In this document: positions 36,382-44,935 of the stretch, piece after piece
How positions within the stretch are numbered: the stretch's first letter is position 1
How the letters are laid out: every line of letters begins with the position of its first letter
Source of the DNA: Parabacteroides timonensis
GTDB taxonomy: Bacteria > Bacteroidota > Bacteroidia > Bacteroidales > Tannerellaceae
Assembly: GCF_900128505.1 (NCBI RefSeq)
Contig: NZ_LT669941.1
Location: 731,526 to 795,525, forward strand
Length of the DNA: 64,000 nt
Direction of reading: 5' to 3'
Program-made: the position numbers and the translations under genes
Notes under the pieces: generated by a model
The model's database searches: none
What the model saw: the letters and a program-made list of their open reading frames with translations, nothing else
What the model was told of the DNA's origin: nothing

Positions 36382-37747
36382 TCTCGGGTAACTGAATTGT
36401 TACTGAGGCCAGAAGTGTCAGCTCCTCCGGATTATGAGAAGTGAAAATAATTATTTGTCTGGTTGTTGCTTGTCGTGAGAGTATCTGCCTGATAATGCGG
36501 AAGGTCAATGTTTTATCCAATCCTTTGAAAGGCTCGTCCAGAAGCATGATTGTAGAAGGAAAAGCCAGTGTGCGTGCTAAAGCGACACGTTGTTGTTGTC
36601 CGTAGCTAAGTTCATTCGGATATCGTTCAGCCTGCATATCCATTTCAACTAATTGCAACATTTCCATTGCTTTTGCTTCAGATGTGTTTTTGTTATAAAC
36701 AGAGGCCAAAGGAAGAGATACATTTTGTAATATAGTCAGATGAGATAGTAATTCCGGTTCCTGAAACACATTGGAGATATTTTGATCCTTAAGATCGATC
36801 ATTCCGTTTGTGGGTTTCAATGAACCGTTAATTAGGTTCAGTAATGTTGTTTTTCCTGTTCCTGAAGGAGCTTTTATACCATAAATAATACCAGGTTCGA
36901 AAGTATAAGAGAAACTGGACAAGACCTTTGTTCCGGCATAATGAAAGGTTATATCTGTTATTCTTATAGGAGAGGGAAGTTTACTCTTTACATCATGACT
37001 TGTACTGTTGTATAGTATATTCCATTTTACTGAAGCCATTTTACTGATTCCTTTATCAAACAGAAAACTAATCAGAATCGCAATGATGGTCCATGCTATC
37101 AATTCAGGGACAGCAATAAAATTTTGTGCCCGTTTCATCTCACCTCCGATCCCCAGGCTACATTGGGAAAGAACTTCTCCCATTATAATTGCCCGCCAGC
37201 CGAATCCTACCGCAGATGCCAGCCCACTGAAAAGAAAAGGATTTAATTGAGGATAAATAACCTGCATCAATTTATTTCTTTTGTTGACTTTAAATTGATC
37301 AGCCATCAGGGATAGGCCCGGACGAAGATTCAAGATACCTTTTGTCAGATTTTCTGTCAACAGAGGAAACATAGTCAAAAAAGCAATCATTAATGGAATA
37401 CTTTCCGGATTCAGAAATATCAAAGCCAGCAAAATAAAGGAGATAACCGGAACAGATCTCATAATTGTTAATAACGGCCTGAATAGTTCATAGAGCAATT
37501 CGTAGCGTGCAAACAAAAAAGCTGATAATAAAGCGATAACCAATGACAGGAGTATTCCTGATATACCACGGAATACCGTTGCACATACGTGTTGATAAAA
37601 TGTCTCGCTACCGAATAACTGGAGTAATGTTTTTAAAAGATCAGGGACGGAAGGTATCAGTTCCGGCTGATTCATATAAGATGCAGTCAGTTGCCAGAAA
37701 AAGAGTAAAATGCAAACTGATATTAATGATATTATCCCTTTTTTCAT
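36374..37747 (-). CDS. ABC transporter: fused permease and ATPase (NitT/TauT type)
   Basis: A 457-residue single polypeptide joining two parts usually made separately. Residues 1-235 are a SsuC/TauC-like permease with about six helices and the coupling region GFGWRAIIMGEVLSQ. Residues about 260-457 are an ATPase with Walker A GIKAPSGTGKTTLL, a Q-loop in NVFQEPEL, signature LSYGQQQRVALA and Walker B IMLLDEPFKGLD. The 4-base overlap with the binding-lipoprotein gene (ATGA) shows one importer. The 3' end overlaps the convergent PAS kinase gene by 8 bases. The ligand is unknown: nitrate, sulfonate, pyrimidine and riboflavin-precursor systems all share this fold. Confidence 0.88.
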   Translation of the reverse strand: MKKGIISLISVCILLFFWQLTASYMNQPELIPSVPDLLKTLLQLFGSETFYQHVCATVFRGISGILLSLVIALLSAFLFARYELLYELFRPLLTIMRSVPVISFILLALIFLNPESIPLMIAFLTMFPLLTENLTKGILNLRPGLSLMADQFKVNKRNKLMQVIYPQLNPFLFSGLASAVGFGWRAIIMGEVLSQCSLGIGGEMKRAQNFIAVPELIAWTIIAILISFLFDKGISKMASVKWNILYNSTSHDVKSKLPSPIRITDITFHYAGTKVLSSFSYTFEPGIIYGIKAPSGTGKTTLLNLINGSLKPTNGMIDLKDQNISNVFQEPELLSHLTILQNVSLPLASVYNKNTSEAKAMEMLQLVEMDMQAERYPNELSYGQQQRVALARTLAFPSTIMLLDEPFKGLDKTLTFRIIRQILSRQATTRQIIIFTSHNPEELTLLASVTIQLPEIN

Positions 37748-38661
37748 TGCTTACCTGATAAAAAAGCGTCATCCGGAAGTTTTCCTCCTATGGCTTTGGG
37801 TTCATATTCTTTTATCAAACGCAGGAAATCGAGAATACTTTCTTTAGCTTCTCCTATTGATAAATATTTAATGCGGCATCGTTCAATACTTTCCGGAGTC
37901 AACGCACCGGGAGTAAATATTTTCCGGCTTTCAAGGATGCGTATGGCTTCCTCCGGTTGATATATAGCGAACCTGCAGGATTTATTCAATAAACTGTCCA
38001 GTACTGTTCTTTTATCACTTAACGAAGGAGCATAAACGATAGCGGTCTGGGCAAATCCTGGTGAAGTACTGTCCGGATTGTTCAGGTTTGATTCAATATA
38101 TATAGTACTGTCTTTTTTCAATGCAATACTTAAGAATGGTTCAGCCAATACAGCCCTCCGGATCTGATTACTAAGCAATCCCTGGGTTATTTCAAGAGGT
38201 GTAGTAAAAGAGTAATTCAAAGAGCAAGATAGACCTTTCTGTTTCAAATAGTAGCGGGTTAAAATATCAGGAGTAGTACCGGCTCCGAAAATATGTAATG
38301 TTTTTGTTTCTGATGTTTGAGCATGATCTCCCTTTTTACCGACGATATAAAGATTTCCCCAAACCGGACAGCCCAGTAAGGAGTATTTCAGGCCTTTATT
38401 ATATAAGTTCGCGGCATTGATCATAGGAAGTGCGGCTATTTCTGCTTCCCCTTTTATCAGGAGGGCCTGCATTTGTTCCGGTGAATCAACGATATCGACA
38501 GATAACCGCCTTCCTTCTATTTTCGGACTATCCTCGATTATTTTAGCAAATGCAATAACAGACGGACCTCTAAGAACAGATACATGAATAGTATCACTCT
38601 CTTTGGGCTTATTATTGCAACTGCATAAAATCAGAAAGAGTAAACAAAAGTATTTGATCAT
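37744..38661 (-). CDS. ABC substrate-binding lipoprotein (NMT1/SsuA-like)
   Basis: A 305-residue lipoprotein with a short signal ending LILCSC (Cys15). It resembles NitT/TauT binding proteins: VSVLRGPSVIAFAKII, EMQALLIKGEAEIAALPM-type wording around residues 66-82, then RRAVLAEPFLSIALKK, the second lobe. It would capture a ligand in the periplasm for the fused transporter encoded 4 bases into its 3' end. Upstream is a TACCTTTG -7 box (38673-38680). Confidence 0.85.
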   Translation of the reverse strand: MIKYFCLLFLILCSCNNKPKESDTIHVSVLRGPSVIAFAKIIEDSPKIEGRRLSVDIVDSPEQMQALLIKGEAEIAALPMINAANLYNKGLKYSLLGCPVWGNLYIVGKKGDHAQTSETKTLHIFGAGTTPDILTRYYLKQKGLSCSLNYSFTTPLEITQGLLSNQIRRAVLAEPFLSIALKKDSTIYIESNLNNPDSTSPGFAQTAIVYAPSLSDKRTVLDSLLNKSCRFAIYQPEEAIRILESRKIFTPGALTPESIERCRIKYLSIGEAKESILDFLRLIKEYEPKAIGGKLPDDAFLSGKQ

Positions 38662-38672
38662 CTTTTTTCTTG

Positions 38673-38680
38673 CAAAGGTA
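38673..38680 (-). promoter_or_regulatory. -7 box of the ABC importer operon
   Basis: Minus-strand TACCTTTG, perfect TAnnTTTG, 11 bases before the ATG at 38661, giving an almost leaderless transcript. Confidence 0.55.
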
Positions 38681-38720
38681 GGAATTTTACCGGAAAAGGA
38701 GAGGTCTATAAATAATTAAA

Positions 38721-38829
38721 GCCTGTCTCACGACAAGCCCTAACCAACTTTGTTAACCTTAAATCTAATACTATTATGAAAAAACCACGATGCAAATATC
38801 GTGGTTTTTCTATAAATAGCAATAGTTAA
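38721..38829 (+). ncRNA. Candidate short leader transcript with tiny ORF and terminator
   Basis: Plus-strand series: imperfect hairpin 38721-38738, a near -7 box CAACTTTG (38745-38752), then an ATG at 38776 opening a 17-residue ORF (MKKPRCKYRGFSINSNS, ending 38829). A hairpin overlaps its first codons (38780-38791 with 38798-38809), ending in T5. No gene follows on this strand; the symporter is convergent. The hairpin also serves as the minus-strand terminator of the symporter operon. Status as a transcript is a guess. Confidence 0.4.
38780..38809. terminator. Hairpin terminator of the symporter operon
   Basis: Twelve-base stem AAAAACCACGAT / ATCGTGGTTTTT with a 6-base loop. On the minus strand it is followed by a T-run. 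It lies 70 bases past the symporter stop. Confidence 0.8.
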
Positions 38830-38879
38830 AATGCTAATTTATGTTTTCTAGCATATAAGAAAAACTAACATAGTTCAAA

Positions 38880-40439
38880 TTATATGTTATCTGATTTCTT
38901 TTGTGTCAACAGACTCACTACAATAATCGCAATAATGGATAATGGGAGTGCAAATAATATAGGATCTATGGCAAACCAAGGATATACATCGATTAATACA
39001 TCCTTCCCTGTCAATGTTTTACACAAACCGATAGCACTTGCTTCTGCTTTGTGAAAAAACAACATGGCAACCAAACTGGCTAATGCTCCGGTCCATAAAC
39101 TGGCTAAAGCACCTTCCTTTGTTGCTTTTTTCCAATATAAAGAACAAAAGTAAGTAGGCAGGAATGTAGCTGCACATATCCCCATAAACAAAGCTGTTCC
39201 ACGTGCAATAATTCCGGCACTCAATGTGTAGCAGATAATATAACTAACAAGAATGGAGCATAAAACACCAATACGAACCCCCATAGTTGAGTTATTATTT
39301 TTATTGCGTCCTAAATAAGGAAAAGCATCAGCACCGAATGCAGCTCCCATTGTATGGAATTGTGCACTCAACGTAGACATACTGGCTGATAAGATACACA
39401 ACATAAAGACGGCACCGAACCATTCAGGCATGGCACGATCGATAAACAACGGTATGATCTTATCCATGTCTTTTATTGCTTCTGAAGCTACAACACCTTC
39501 TGTTTTAAGAAAAAACAAATTAGACAAAGCACCTACGTGATAAATGGCTCCTACCGTAACAATCAGGAATACACAACCGATTAATACGCCACGATTCAAT
39601 TGCTTGGTACTTTCCACCATCATAAATCGTACGACTAACTGAGGTTGGGCCAGGCATCCTATGCCGACACCCATAATCAATGAAGTAACCAACGTATACC
39701 ATTGTGGAGAACCTGTCACCGGCATCGCAGTCCATCCCTGATGTCCCAGTTCCTTAAAACGATCGGGAACCAATGGGGAAATCTCGGATAGCTTCTGGTT
39801 CGCTTCTACAAATCCCATATCCATTACATGATAGAACCAAACGAGCAGGAACAACATGCATACGAACATAATTACAGCTTGTAAAGCATCTGTATACAAA
39901 ACGCCTTTAATCCCTCCGGTAATTACATAAGCTGCAACAATCAAAGTAAAAATCAATAATGCCAGATGTAAATCGATATGAAACATCTGTTCGATAAATA
40001 CGGCACCGCCTTTCATTACCACGGCGGCATATAAAGGCATACCGATGAAGATGATCGCAGCTATAAATATTTGTATACTGCGTGAATTATAATGTAATCC
40101 CAATAACTGAGGAAAGGTGCGCGCATTATGTTCTTCTCCTAATTTACGGGTTCTTCTTCCGAAAAAGATAAATGCAACGACAACTCCCATAAACATGTTC
40201 AGCAGGCATAACCATTGAATACCCATACCAAAGGTCGCAGCCACTCCGCCAAAGCCAACAATGGCTGAAGCTGAAATAAATGTTGCTCCGTAAGACAGAG
40301 CCATGATAATGGGGTTTACCTTTCGTCCCCCTAATAAATAATCACTGGCATTTTTTGTCTGTTTATATCCGATATACCCTAACCAGGCGATAACAAACAT
40401 GTAAACTATAACAACAATTCCAAGGGTAAGCGTATTCAT
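38880..40439 (-). CDS. Sodium:solute symporter (SSS family)
   Basis: A 519-residue protein with about thirteen membrane helices and the SSS landmarks YGATFISASAIVGFGG (helix 1-2 region, Na+ site), TGGIKGVLYTDALQA and SASMSTLSAQFHT. SSS members couple Na+ entry to uptake of sugars, amino acids, carboxylates or vitamins; the short accessory protein encoded just upstream resembles the small subunits found with monocarboxylate-type members. It lies at the end of an operon starting with a PaaK-type ligase and an ACT protein, so an aromatic acid or related carboxylate is a reasonable but unproven substrate. Confidence 0.9.
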   Translation of the reverse strand: MNTLTLGIVVIVYMFVIAWLGYIGYKQTKNASDYLLGGRKVNPIIMALSYGATFISASAIVGFGGVAATFGMGIQWLCLLNMFMGVVVAFIFFGRRTRKLGEEHNARTFPQLLGLHYNSRSIQIFIAAIIFIGMPLYAAVVMKGGAVFIEQMFHIDLHLALLIFTLIVAAYVITGGIKGVLYTDALQAVIMFVCMLFLLVWFYHVMDMGFVEANQKLSEISPLVPDRFKELGHQGWTAMPVTGSPQWYTLVTSLIMGVGIGCLAQPQLVVRFMMVESTKQLNRGVLIGCVFLIVTVGAIYHVGALSNLFFLKTEGVVASEAIKDMDKIIPLFIDRAMPEWFGAVFMLCILSASMSTLSAQFHTMGAAFGADAFPYLGRNKNNNSTMGVRIGVLCSILVSYIICYTLSAGIIARGTALFMGICAATFLPTYFCSLYWKKATKEGALASLWTGALASLVAMLFFHKAEASAIGLCKTLTGKDVLIDVYPWFAIDPILFALPLSIIAIIVVSLLTQKKSDNI

Positions 40440-40576
40440 TTATCGGGTTGTTTAGGGTTATCACTCTCTTTATCTCCTTTATTCCAATTGGCAATACCGA
40501 ACCATAAAGAAAAAATTAAACATGCAAAGGCTAACAAGTAGGCTAACCAGATACCAGGATCGTCTATTCCGAACAT
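40436..40576 (-). CDS. Small accessory subunit of the symporter (46 residues)
   Basis: A 46-residue ORF (starts MFGIDDPGIWLAYLLAFACL) with one membrane helix (about residues 8-28) and a charged C-terminal tail. Its TGA overlaps the ATG of the symporter by 4 bases (ATGA), an arrangement typical of coupled subunits. Short accessory proteins of this kind precede many SSS transporters (I recall the annotation symporter small accessory protein). The DDPGIWLAY start is the recognisable piece. Usually missed because of its size. Confidence 0.8.
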   Translation of the reverse strand: MFGIDDPGIWLAYLLAFACLIFSLWFGIANWNKGDKESDNPKQPDK

Positions 40577-40590
40577 TTGTTATTTGTTTT

Positions 40591-41016
40591 TTATAATTTC
40601 ATTAAGTCGCTTTCGCAGATGTATTCCAGACTCTGATGGCGAATCACTTCCCGGGCAACTTCCCGGTTGTTAGTGCGGAGGATCAGAATCGATTTTTCAT
40701 TCATAGAGAAGCAATACATATATTCGATTGTTAAACCAGCTTTTGTAAAATGCCTCAATGTTTCGGCAAAACTTCCGGCACAGGAGTTTGTAACAATAGC
40801 CAAAACATCTGTAAGGTTGGCACTCACATTGTTGCTTTTCAATATCTTATATGCTTTTTGAGGATCACTAACAATGATACGCAAAATACCATATTCAGAG
40901 GTGTCTGCGATCGTTGCGGCAATGATCCGTATTTTTTCTTCAGCAAGCAGAGCCAGGATTTCACTTAGCTTTCCATACTTATTTTCCAGGAAAATAGAAA
41001 TTTGATTTACTGTCAT
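40591..41016 (-). CDS. Tandem ACT-domain protein
   Basis: A 141-residue protein made of two ACT domains (about residues 1-68 and 70-141). The first reads VNQISIFLENKYGKLSEIL; the second has GSFAETLRHFTKAGLTIEYMY. ACT pairs bind amino acids and switch neighbouring enzymes. It lies between the PaaK-type ligase (31-base gap) and the symporter subunit (14-base gap), a pairing seen in many anaerobes where ACT proteins accompany phenylacetate-CoA ligase genes. It probably senses an aromatic amino acid; this is inferred from neighbourhood. Confidence 0.88.
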   Translation of the reverse strand: MTVNQISIFLENKYGKLSEILALLAEEKIRIIAATIADTSEYGILRIIVSDPQKAYKILKSNNVSANLTDVLAIVTNSCAGSFAETLRHFTKAGLTIEYMYCFSMNEKSILILRTNNREVAREVIRHQSLEYICESDLMKL

Positions 41017-41047
41017 AGCTGTATCTTTTTATTTATTGAACAATCAT

Positions 41048-42349
41048 TTAAGAAAATCTACGTAAGTCTTTTACTCTTATGGCTTTACCTTCCTGCACAG
41101 GCAGTGAACCTTTTGCAACCAATTTTAAGCGGGGAGTAAGCAATAACTCGTCTTTCAATTGTCTTGTGATATCTTTAGCCAGACGTTGCAATACGCTATA
41201 ATCGTCTGTAAACAGATCACTTAATTCTACCTCTATCAACATTTCATCACTATTGTTTACCGTCTCGATAGTGATCAGATAATTACTGCCTAATTCTTTG
41301 AACTGCATCAAAATCTTTTCAATCTGGATGGGGAACAGGTTCACACCTTTCAGGATGATCATATCGTCGCTACGACCTTTGAAACGGGCAAGACGTTTAT
41401 GAGTTCTCCCACAAGGGCATTCGCCGGGAATAATACAAGTCAAGTCGCGGGTACGATAACGTAGAAGCGGCATAGCTTCCCGGTTTATAGTAGTCAGGAC
41501 CAATTCACCGACCTCTCCATCCGGTACAGGTTGTAATGTTTGCGGGTCAACTATCTCTACAATCGTATAATCTTCCCAGATATGCAGACCGTTTTGTTCC
41601 GTACATTCAAAAGCGACGCCGGGCCCGTTCATTTCCGACATACCGAAACAGTTGTAAGCTTTTACTCCCAATAACTGCTCGATACGTTTACGTTGTTCTT
41701 CCGAATGAGGTTCGGCCCCGATACAAACCGTATGCAATTTAGTATCTTTTCGCGGATCTATTCCTATTTCATACATCACTTCAGCCAAACGGGTTGCATA
41801 ACTCGGGATGATATGCAGGCAGGTTGTTCCAAAGTCTGTAATAAACTTGATCTGGCGTTTGGTATTTCCGGCAGCTGCCGGAACGGTTAAGGCTCCTAGC
41901 TTTTCTGCCCCGTACTGGAACCCCAAACCACCGGTAAACATGCCATAGCCTGATGTATTCTGGAATACATCGGTATCACGTAAACCGACCATATACATAC
42001 AACGGGCTACTTGATTGGCCCATTGTTCCAGGTCTTTTGCTGAATGTAATACAACTGTCGGATTACCGGTTGTTCCGCTGGAAGAGTGAACCCGCACGCA
42101 ATCCTTGATAGGAATAGAGGCCATGCCAAATGGATAATTACTGCGTAAATCGTCTTTTGTAGTAAATGGGATTTTTTGCAAATCATCCAATGATTGTATA
42201 CTGTCGGCTGTTATACCGCTATCTTTCAGTACTTTGTTGTAGAATGGGGAGTGTCCGGCTAATTCTATTGTCTTTTTTAATCGCTCCAACTGGAATTTAC
42301 TCAGTTCTTCACGACTCATAGTCTCAATATCTTTCTGCCAATACATCAT
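41048..42349 (-). CDS. Phenylacetate-CoA ligase family enzyme
   Basis: A 433-residue acyl-adenylate enzyme of the PaaK type. It has the P-loop VHSSSGTTGNPTVVLH, YNCFGMSEMNGPGVAFEC and the C-terminal hinge GRSDDMIILKGVNLFPIQIE. PaaK enzymes activate phenylacetate or related aryl acids (indoleacetate, hydroxyphenylacetate) with CoA and ATP. In gut anaerobes they pair with 2-oxoacid oxidoreductases in aromatic amino-acid fermentation. Here the gene leads an operon with an ACT regulator and a sodium symporter, suggesting uptake and activation of an aryl acid. A TACATTTG -7 box lies 45 bases upstream. The start may be either of two adjacent ATGs. Confidence 0.9.
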   Translation of the reverse strand: MMYWQKDIETMSREELSKFQLERLKKTIELAGHSPFYNKVLKDSGITADSIQSLDDLQKIPFTTKDDLRSNYPFGMASIPIKDCVRVHSSSGTTGNPTVVLHSAKDLEQWANQVARCMYMVGLRDTDVFQNTSGYGMFTGGLGFQYGAEKLGALTVPAAAGNTKRQIKFITDFGTTCLHIIPSYATRLAEVMYEIGIDPRKDTKLHTVCIGAEPHSEEQRKRIEQLLGVKAYNCFGMSEMNGPGVAFECTEQNGLHIWEDYTIVEIVDPQTLQPVPDGEVGELVLTTINREAMPLLRYRTRDLTCIIPGECPCGRTHKRLARFKGRSDDMIILKGVNLFPIQIEKILMQFKELGSNYLITIETVNNSDEMLIEVELSDLFTDDYSVLQRLAKDITRQLKDELLLTPRLKLVAKGSLPVQEGKAIRVKDLRRFS

Positions 42350-42393
42350 AGCTTTTTCGTATTATATTGTGTTTAATTCATGAAATTAGACTG

Positions 42394-42401
42394 CAAATGT
42401 A
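42394..42401 (-). promoter_or_regulatory. -7 box of the PaaK-ACT-symporter operon
   Basis: Minus-strand TACATTTG, perfect TAnnTTTG, 45 bases before the ligase start. It faces away from the promoter of the hybrid kinase at 42496. Confidence 0.55.
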
Positions 42402-42495
42402 TCTTTTATTTTGGATTATAGCTGCATTTTATGTCAAAATTATAAAAACCGGTTATTTAAATGCTTATTTATCAACGTTCATTAGAAATTATAAT

Positions 42496-42503
42496 TACAT
42501 TTG
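42496..42503 (+). promoter_or_regulatory. -7 box of the hybrid kinase gene
   Basis: TACATTTG, perfect TAnnTTTG, 52 bases before the ATG at 42556. It supports the shorter start, because an upstream TTG-initiated extension would begin before this promoter. Confidence 0.6.
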
Positions 42504-42555
42504 CCATCAGGATACACACCGGTGTGAATTTTATACAAACCTTGAATTATATTAT

Positions 42556-44208
42556 ATGGATACATACGAAAACCTTTCCAGGGAAGAGTTGATAAATCGA
42601 ATAAAAGTTTTGGAGACAGATATTGCCCAATATGCTTTGAAAGATGCTGAAATAGAGAAAATGAACGAAAATCTTCTGAATCAGCGGAAAATAAACTTTC
42701 TGAACATATTAATGAATACTATTCTCTCTAATATTTTTGTGGCAATTTCAGTAAAAGACGTTTTTGATAGTTTCAAATATATCTATTTCAATCAGGCTGC
42801 AGAAGATTTTATGGGGGTGAATGCCTCTGAGGTGATCGGGAAAACAGATTTTGATCTTTTCTCCGATCCGCGGAGAGCCCATGAAATCCGTACAGAAGAT
42901 TATTCAACCATAAATCATGGAAGATCGGATAAGTCGATGATCGAATATGAGAAGCCTAATGGTGAGATCCGTGTTGTAAATATGGTTCGCCTTTTAATTA
43001 CGAATCCGGACCCGGGAGCTTCCCCTTTATTGTTGGCTATGCTTTGGGATATTACTGAACAACGTCAAAATGAACTGGACCTGATTAAAGCGCAAGAGGC
43101 CGATAAGATGAAGAATGCTTTTATTGCTAATATGAGTCATGAAATACGAACGCCTTTGAATGCAATTGTCGGTTTCTCAAGATTAATCACAGAAACGGAT
43201 AATGCAAGTGAACAGCAAGAGTTCCTTACAATAATCAATAATAACAGTGATCTGTTACTCCAGCTGATTAATGATATCCTTGATTTTGCAAAAATAGAAT
43301 CAGGAACATTGAACTATAATATTTCATGGGTAGATTTGAAAGATATTTGTCATGAAGTATATGTTTCACAATCCCTGAAAATGACATCGGATGTCGCTTT
43401 ATTGTTTCATGGGGATTTACTGCCTTCTGTTAGAATACAGACAGATACACAGCGTGTTGAGCAGGTATTGCTCAATCTTCTTTCCAATGCAATAAAATGT
43501 ACTTATCAGGGTTTTGTCTCTTTGTCATACGAAGTTGAAGGAGAGTTTGTCCGTGTTTCTGTTACCGATACCGGGATCGGAATTGCAAAAGAGAAGCAGG
43601 CTTCTGTCTTTGACCGGTTTGTAAAACTGGATGATTTCAGGCAGGGGACAGGCTTAGGTTTATCCATTTGTAAAATGATCATAGAAAAACTGGGTGGAGA
43701 AATAGGACTCAGGTCGGAATTGGGAAAAGGCTCTACTTTCTGGTTTACTTTGCCTATAACCGATTCAACAGCTCCTGCACTAAATGAAAAAGACGATAAG
43801 GTACCTACAGAGATTATTCCGGATGCTTTACCGGGTCAATTTACTATTCTTGTTGCAGAGGATGTACTGGAAAATTACCTTTTGTTGCAGGCTGTCCTGA
43901 AGCAGCAGTATCGCCTGATCTACGCGGAGAATGGGGAAGTAGCAGTACAGATGTTTAAAATTTATAAACCCGATTTAATCCTGATGGATATAAAAATGCC
44001 TGTAATGGATGGATTTTCTGCAACCTGCGATATACGGAGGCTTTCCTCGGATGTCCCAATTCTGGCTCTCTCTGCATTTGCATTCGATAAGGAAAAAGAG
44101 AAGGCTAAAGATTGTCAATTCGATGATTATCTGGTCAAACCGGTTGACATACCTTTGTTGAAATATAAAATCAAATATTACCTAAATAAAAACAAAGAGA
44201 AGATATGA
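42556..44208 (+). CDS. Soluble hybrid PAS histidine kinase with receiver
   Basis: A 550-residue protein from the ATG at 42556; an extension to a TTG at 42367 would add 63 residues crossing the promoter and is rejected. Parts in order: short coiled segment, one PAS domain (about 55-170), His195 in NMSHEIRTPLNAIVGF, ATPase domain (NLLSNAIKCT, DTGIGIAKEK, GTGLGLSICK), and a receiver (about 428-545) with the accepting Asp478 in LILMDIKMP. It has no membrane helix and no DNA-binding output, so it signals to another partner. Its last 4 bases overlap the DJ-1 gene (ATGA). It is a paralog of the kinase at 34873. Confidence 0.93.
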   Translation: MDTYENLSREELINRIKVLETDIAQYALKDAEIEKMNENLLNQRKINFLNILMNTILSNIFVAISVKDVFDSFKYIYFNQAAEDFMGVNASEVIGKTDFDLFSDPRRAHEIRTEDYSTINHGRSDKSMIEYEKPNGEIRVVNMVRLLITNPDPGASPLLLAMLWDITEQRQNELDLIKAQEADKMKNAFIANMSHEIRTPLNAIVGFSRLITETDNASEQQEFLTIINNNSDLLLQLINDILDFAKIESGTLNYNISWVDLKDICHEVYVSQSLKMTSDVALLFHGDLLPSVRIQTDTQRVEQVLLNLLSNAIKCTYQGFVSLSYEVEGEFVRVSVTDTGIGIAKEKQASVFDRFVKLDDFRQGTGLGLSICKMIIEKLGGEIGLRSELGKGSTFWFTLPITDSTAPALNEKDDKVPTEIIPDALPGQFTILVAEDVLENYLLLQAVLKQQYRLIYAENGEVAVQMFKIYKPDLILMDIKMPVMDGFSATCDIRRLSSDVPILALSAFAFDKEKEKAKDCQFDDYLVKPVDIPLLKYKIKYYLNKNKEKI

Positions 44209-44756
44209 AACAAGCATTTGTGTTCCTGGCAACAGGATTTGAAGAAATTGAAGCACTAGGTACTGTCGATATATTACGCAGAGGAGGTATCAGGGTATCG
44301 ACTGTCTCTATTATGGGAGAATTGAAAGTAATGGGAGCACATAACATTCCTGTTGTAGCTGATTTTGTTTTTGAAGAAGCGGATTTCAGTGCTGTGGATG
44401 CTTTGATCCTCCCCGGAGGTATTCCCGGTAGTAATCACTTGAATACCTGTACACGCCTGAAGGAACTTATCCTGAAAAAATATCAGGAAGACGTAATATT
44501 GGCTGCTATTTGTGCCGGACCTATGGTTTTAGGAGGCTTAGGCCTGTTAAAAGGCCGTAGGGCTACTTGTTTTCCTAATTTCGAACCCACCATGATAGGA
44601 GCAACACCAACCTATACCGGTGTAGAACAGGATGGTAACATCATAACCTGCAAAGGTCCGGGATTTGTTTTTGAATTTGGATTAGCCATTCTGAAATCTC
44701 TCCGCGACGAAGAAATCGCAGATGAAGTGGCTGCAGCTTTACAAGTCAATATGTAA
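44205..44756 (+). CDS. DJ-1/PfpI-family protein
   Basis: A 183-residue protein of the DJ-1/ThiJ/YajL group. The reactive cysteine is C103 in AAICAGPMVLG and the partner acid is E14 in TGFEEIEA, matching Glu18/Cys106 of human DJ-1. Members act as glyoxalases, deglycases (disputed) or redox-sensitive chaperones in the cytosol. Coupled translation with the upstream hybrid kinase is unusual and may mean that expression of both follows the same signal. A hairpin follows the stop. Confidence 0.93.
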   Translation: MKQAFVFLATGFEEIEALGTVDILRRGGIRVSTVSIMGELKVMGAHNIPVVADFVFEEADFSAVDALILPGGIPGSNHLNTCTRLKELILKKYQEDVILAAICAGPMVLGGLGLLKGRRATCFPNFEPTMIGATPTYTGVEQDGNIITCKGPGFVFEFGLAILKSLRDEEIADEVAAALQVNM

Positions 44757-44763
44757 TATATAG

Positions 44764-44795
44764 TCAGGAGTTTTGTTTTCAAACGAAACTCCTGA
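44764..44795 (+). terminator. Hairpin after the DJ-1 gene
   Basis: Perfect 10-base stem TCAGGAGTTT / AAACTCCTGA, loop of 12. No T-run follows directly, so termination strength is uncertain. Confidence 0.6.
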
Positions 44796-44854
44796 ACCAT
44801 CACCACCTTTTTACAGTTCTTTCATTGGGGTATATAAGATTGCCTGCAAATTCT

Positions 44855-44862
44855 TATCTTTG
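44855..44862 (+). promoter_or_regulatory. -7 box of the guanine deaminase gene
   Basis: TATCTTTG, perfect TAnnTTTG, 73 bases before the ATG at 44936. No well-spaced -33 found. Confidence 0.5.
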
Positions 44863-44935
44863 AAGTGTTGTTTCTTGTCTTCAGAAGAAAGACGAAAGCA
44901 TTATATTCATGTTGAACTAATAAAAGTGGTTGGAA

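Noticed and set aside
42367..42555. 63-residue N-terminal extension of the hybrid kinase
   Set aside because: It would start at TTG upstream of the likely promoter (42496-42503) and adds no domain.
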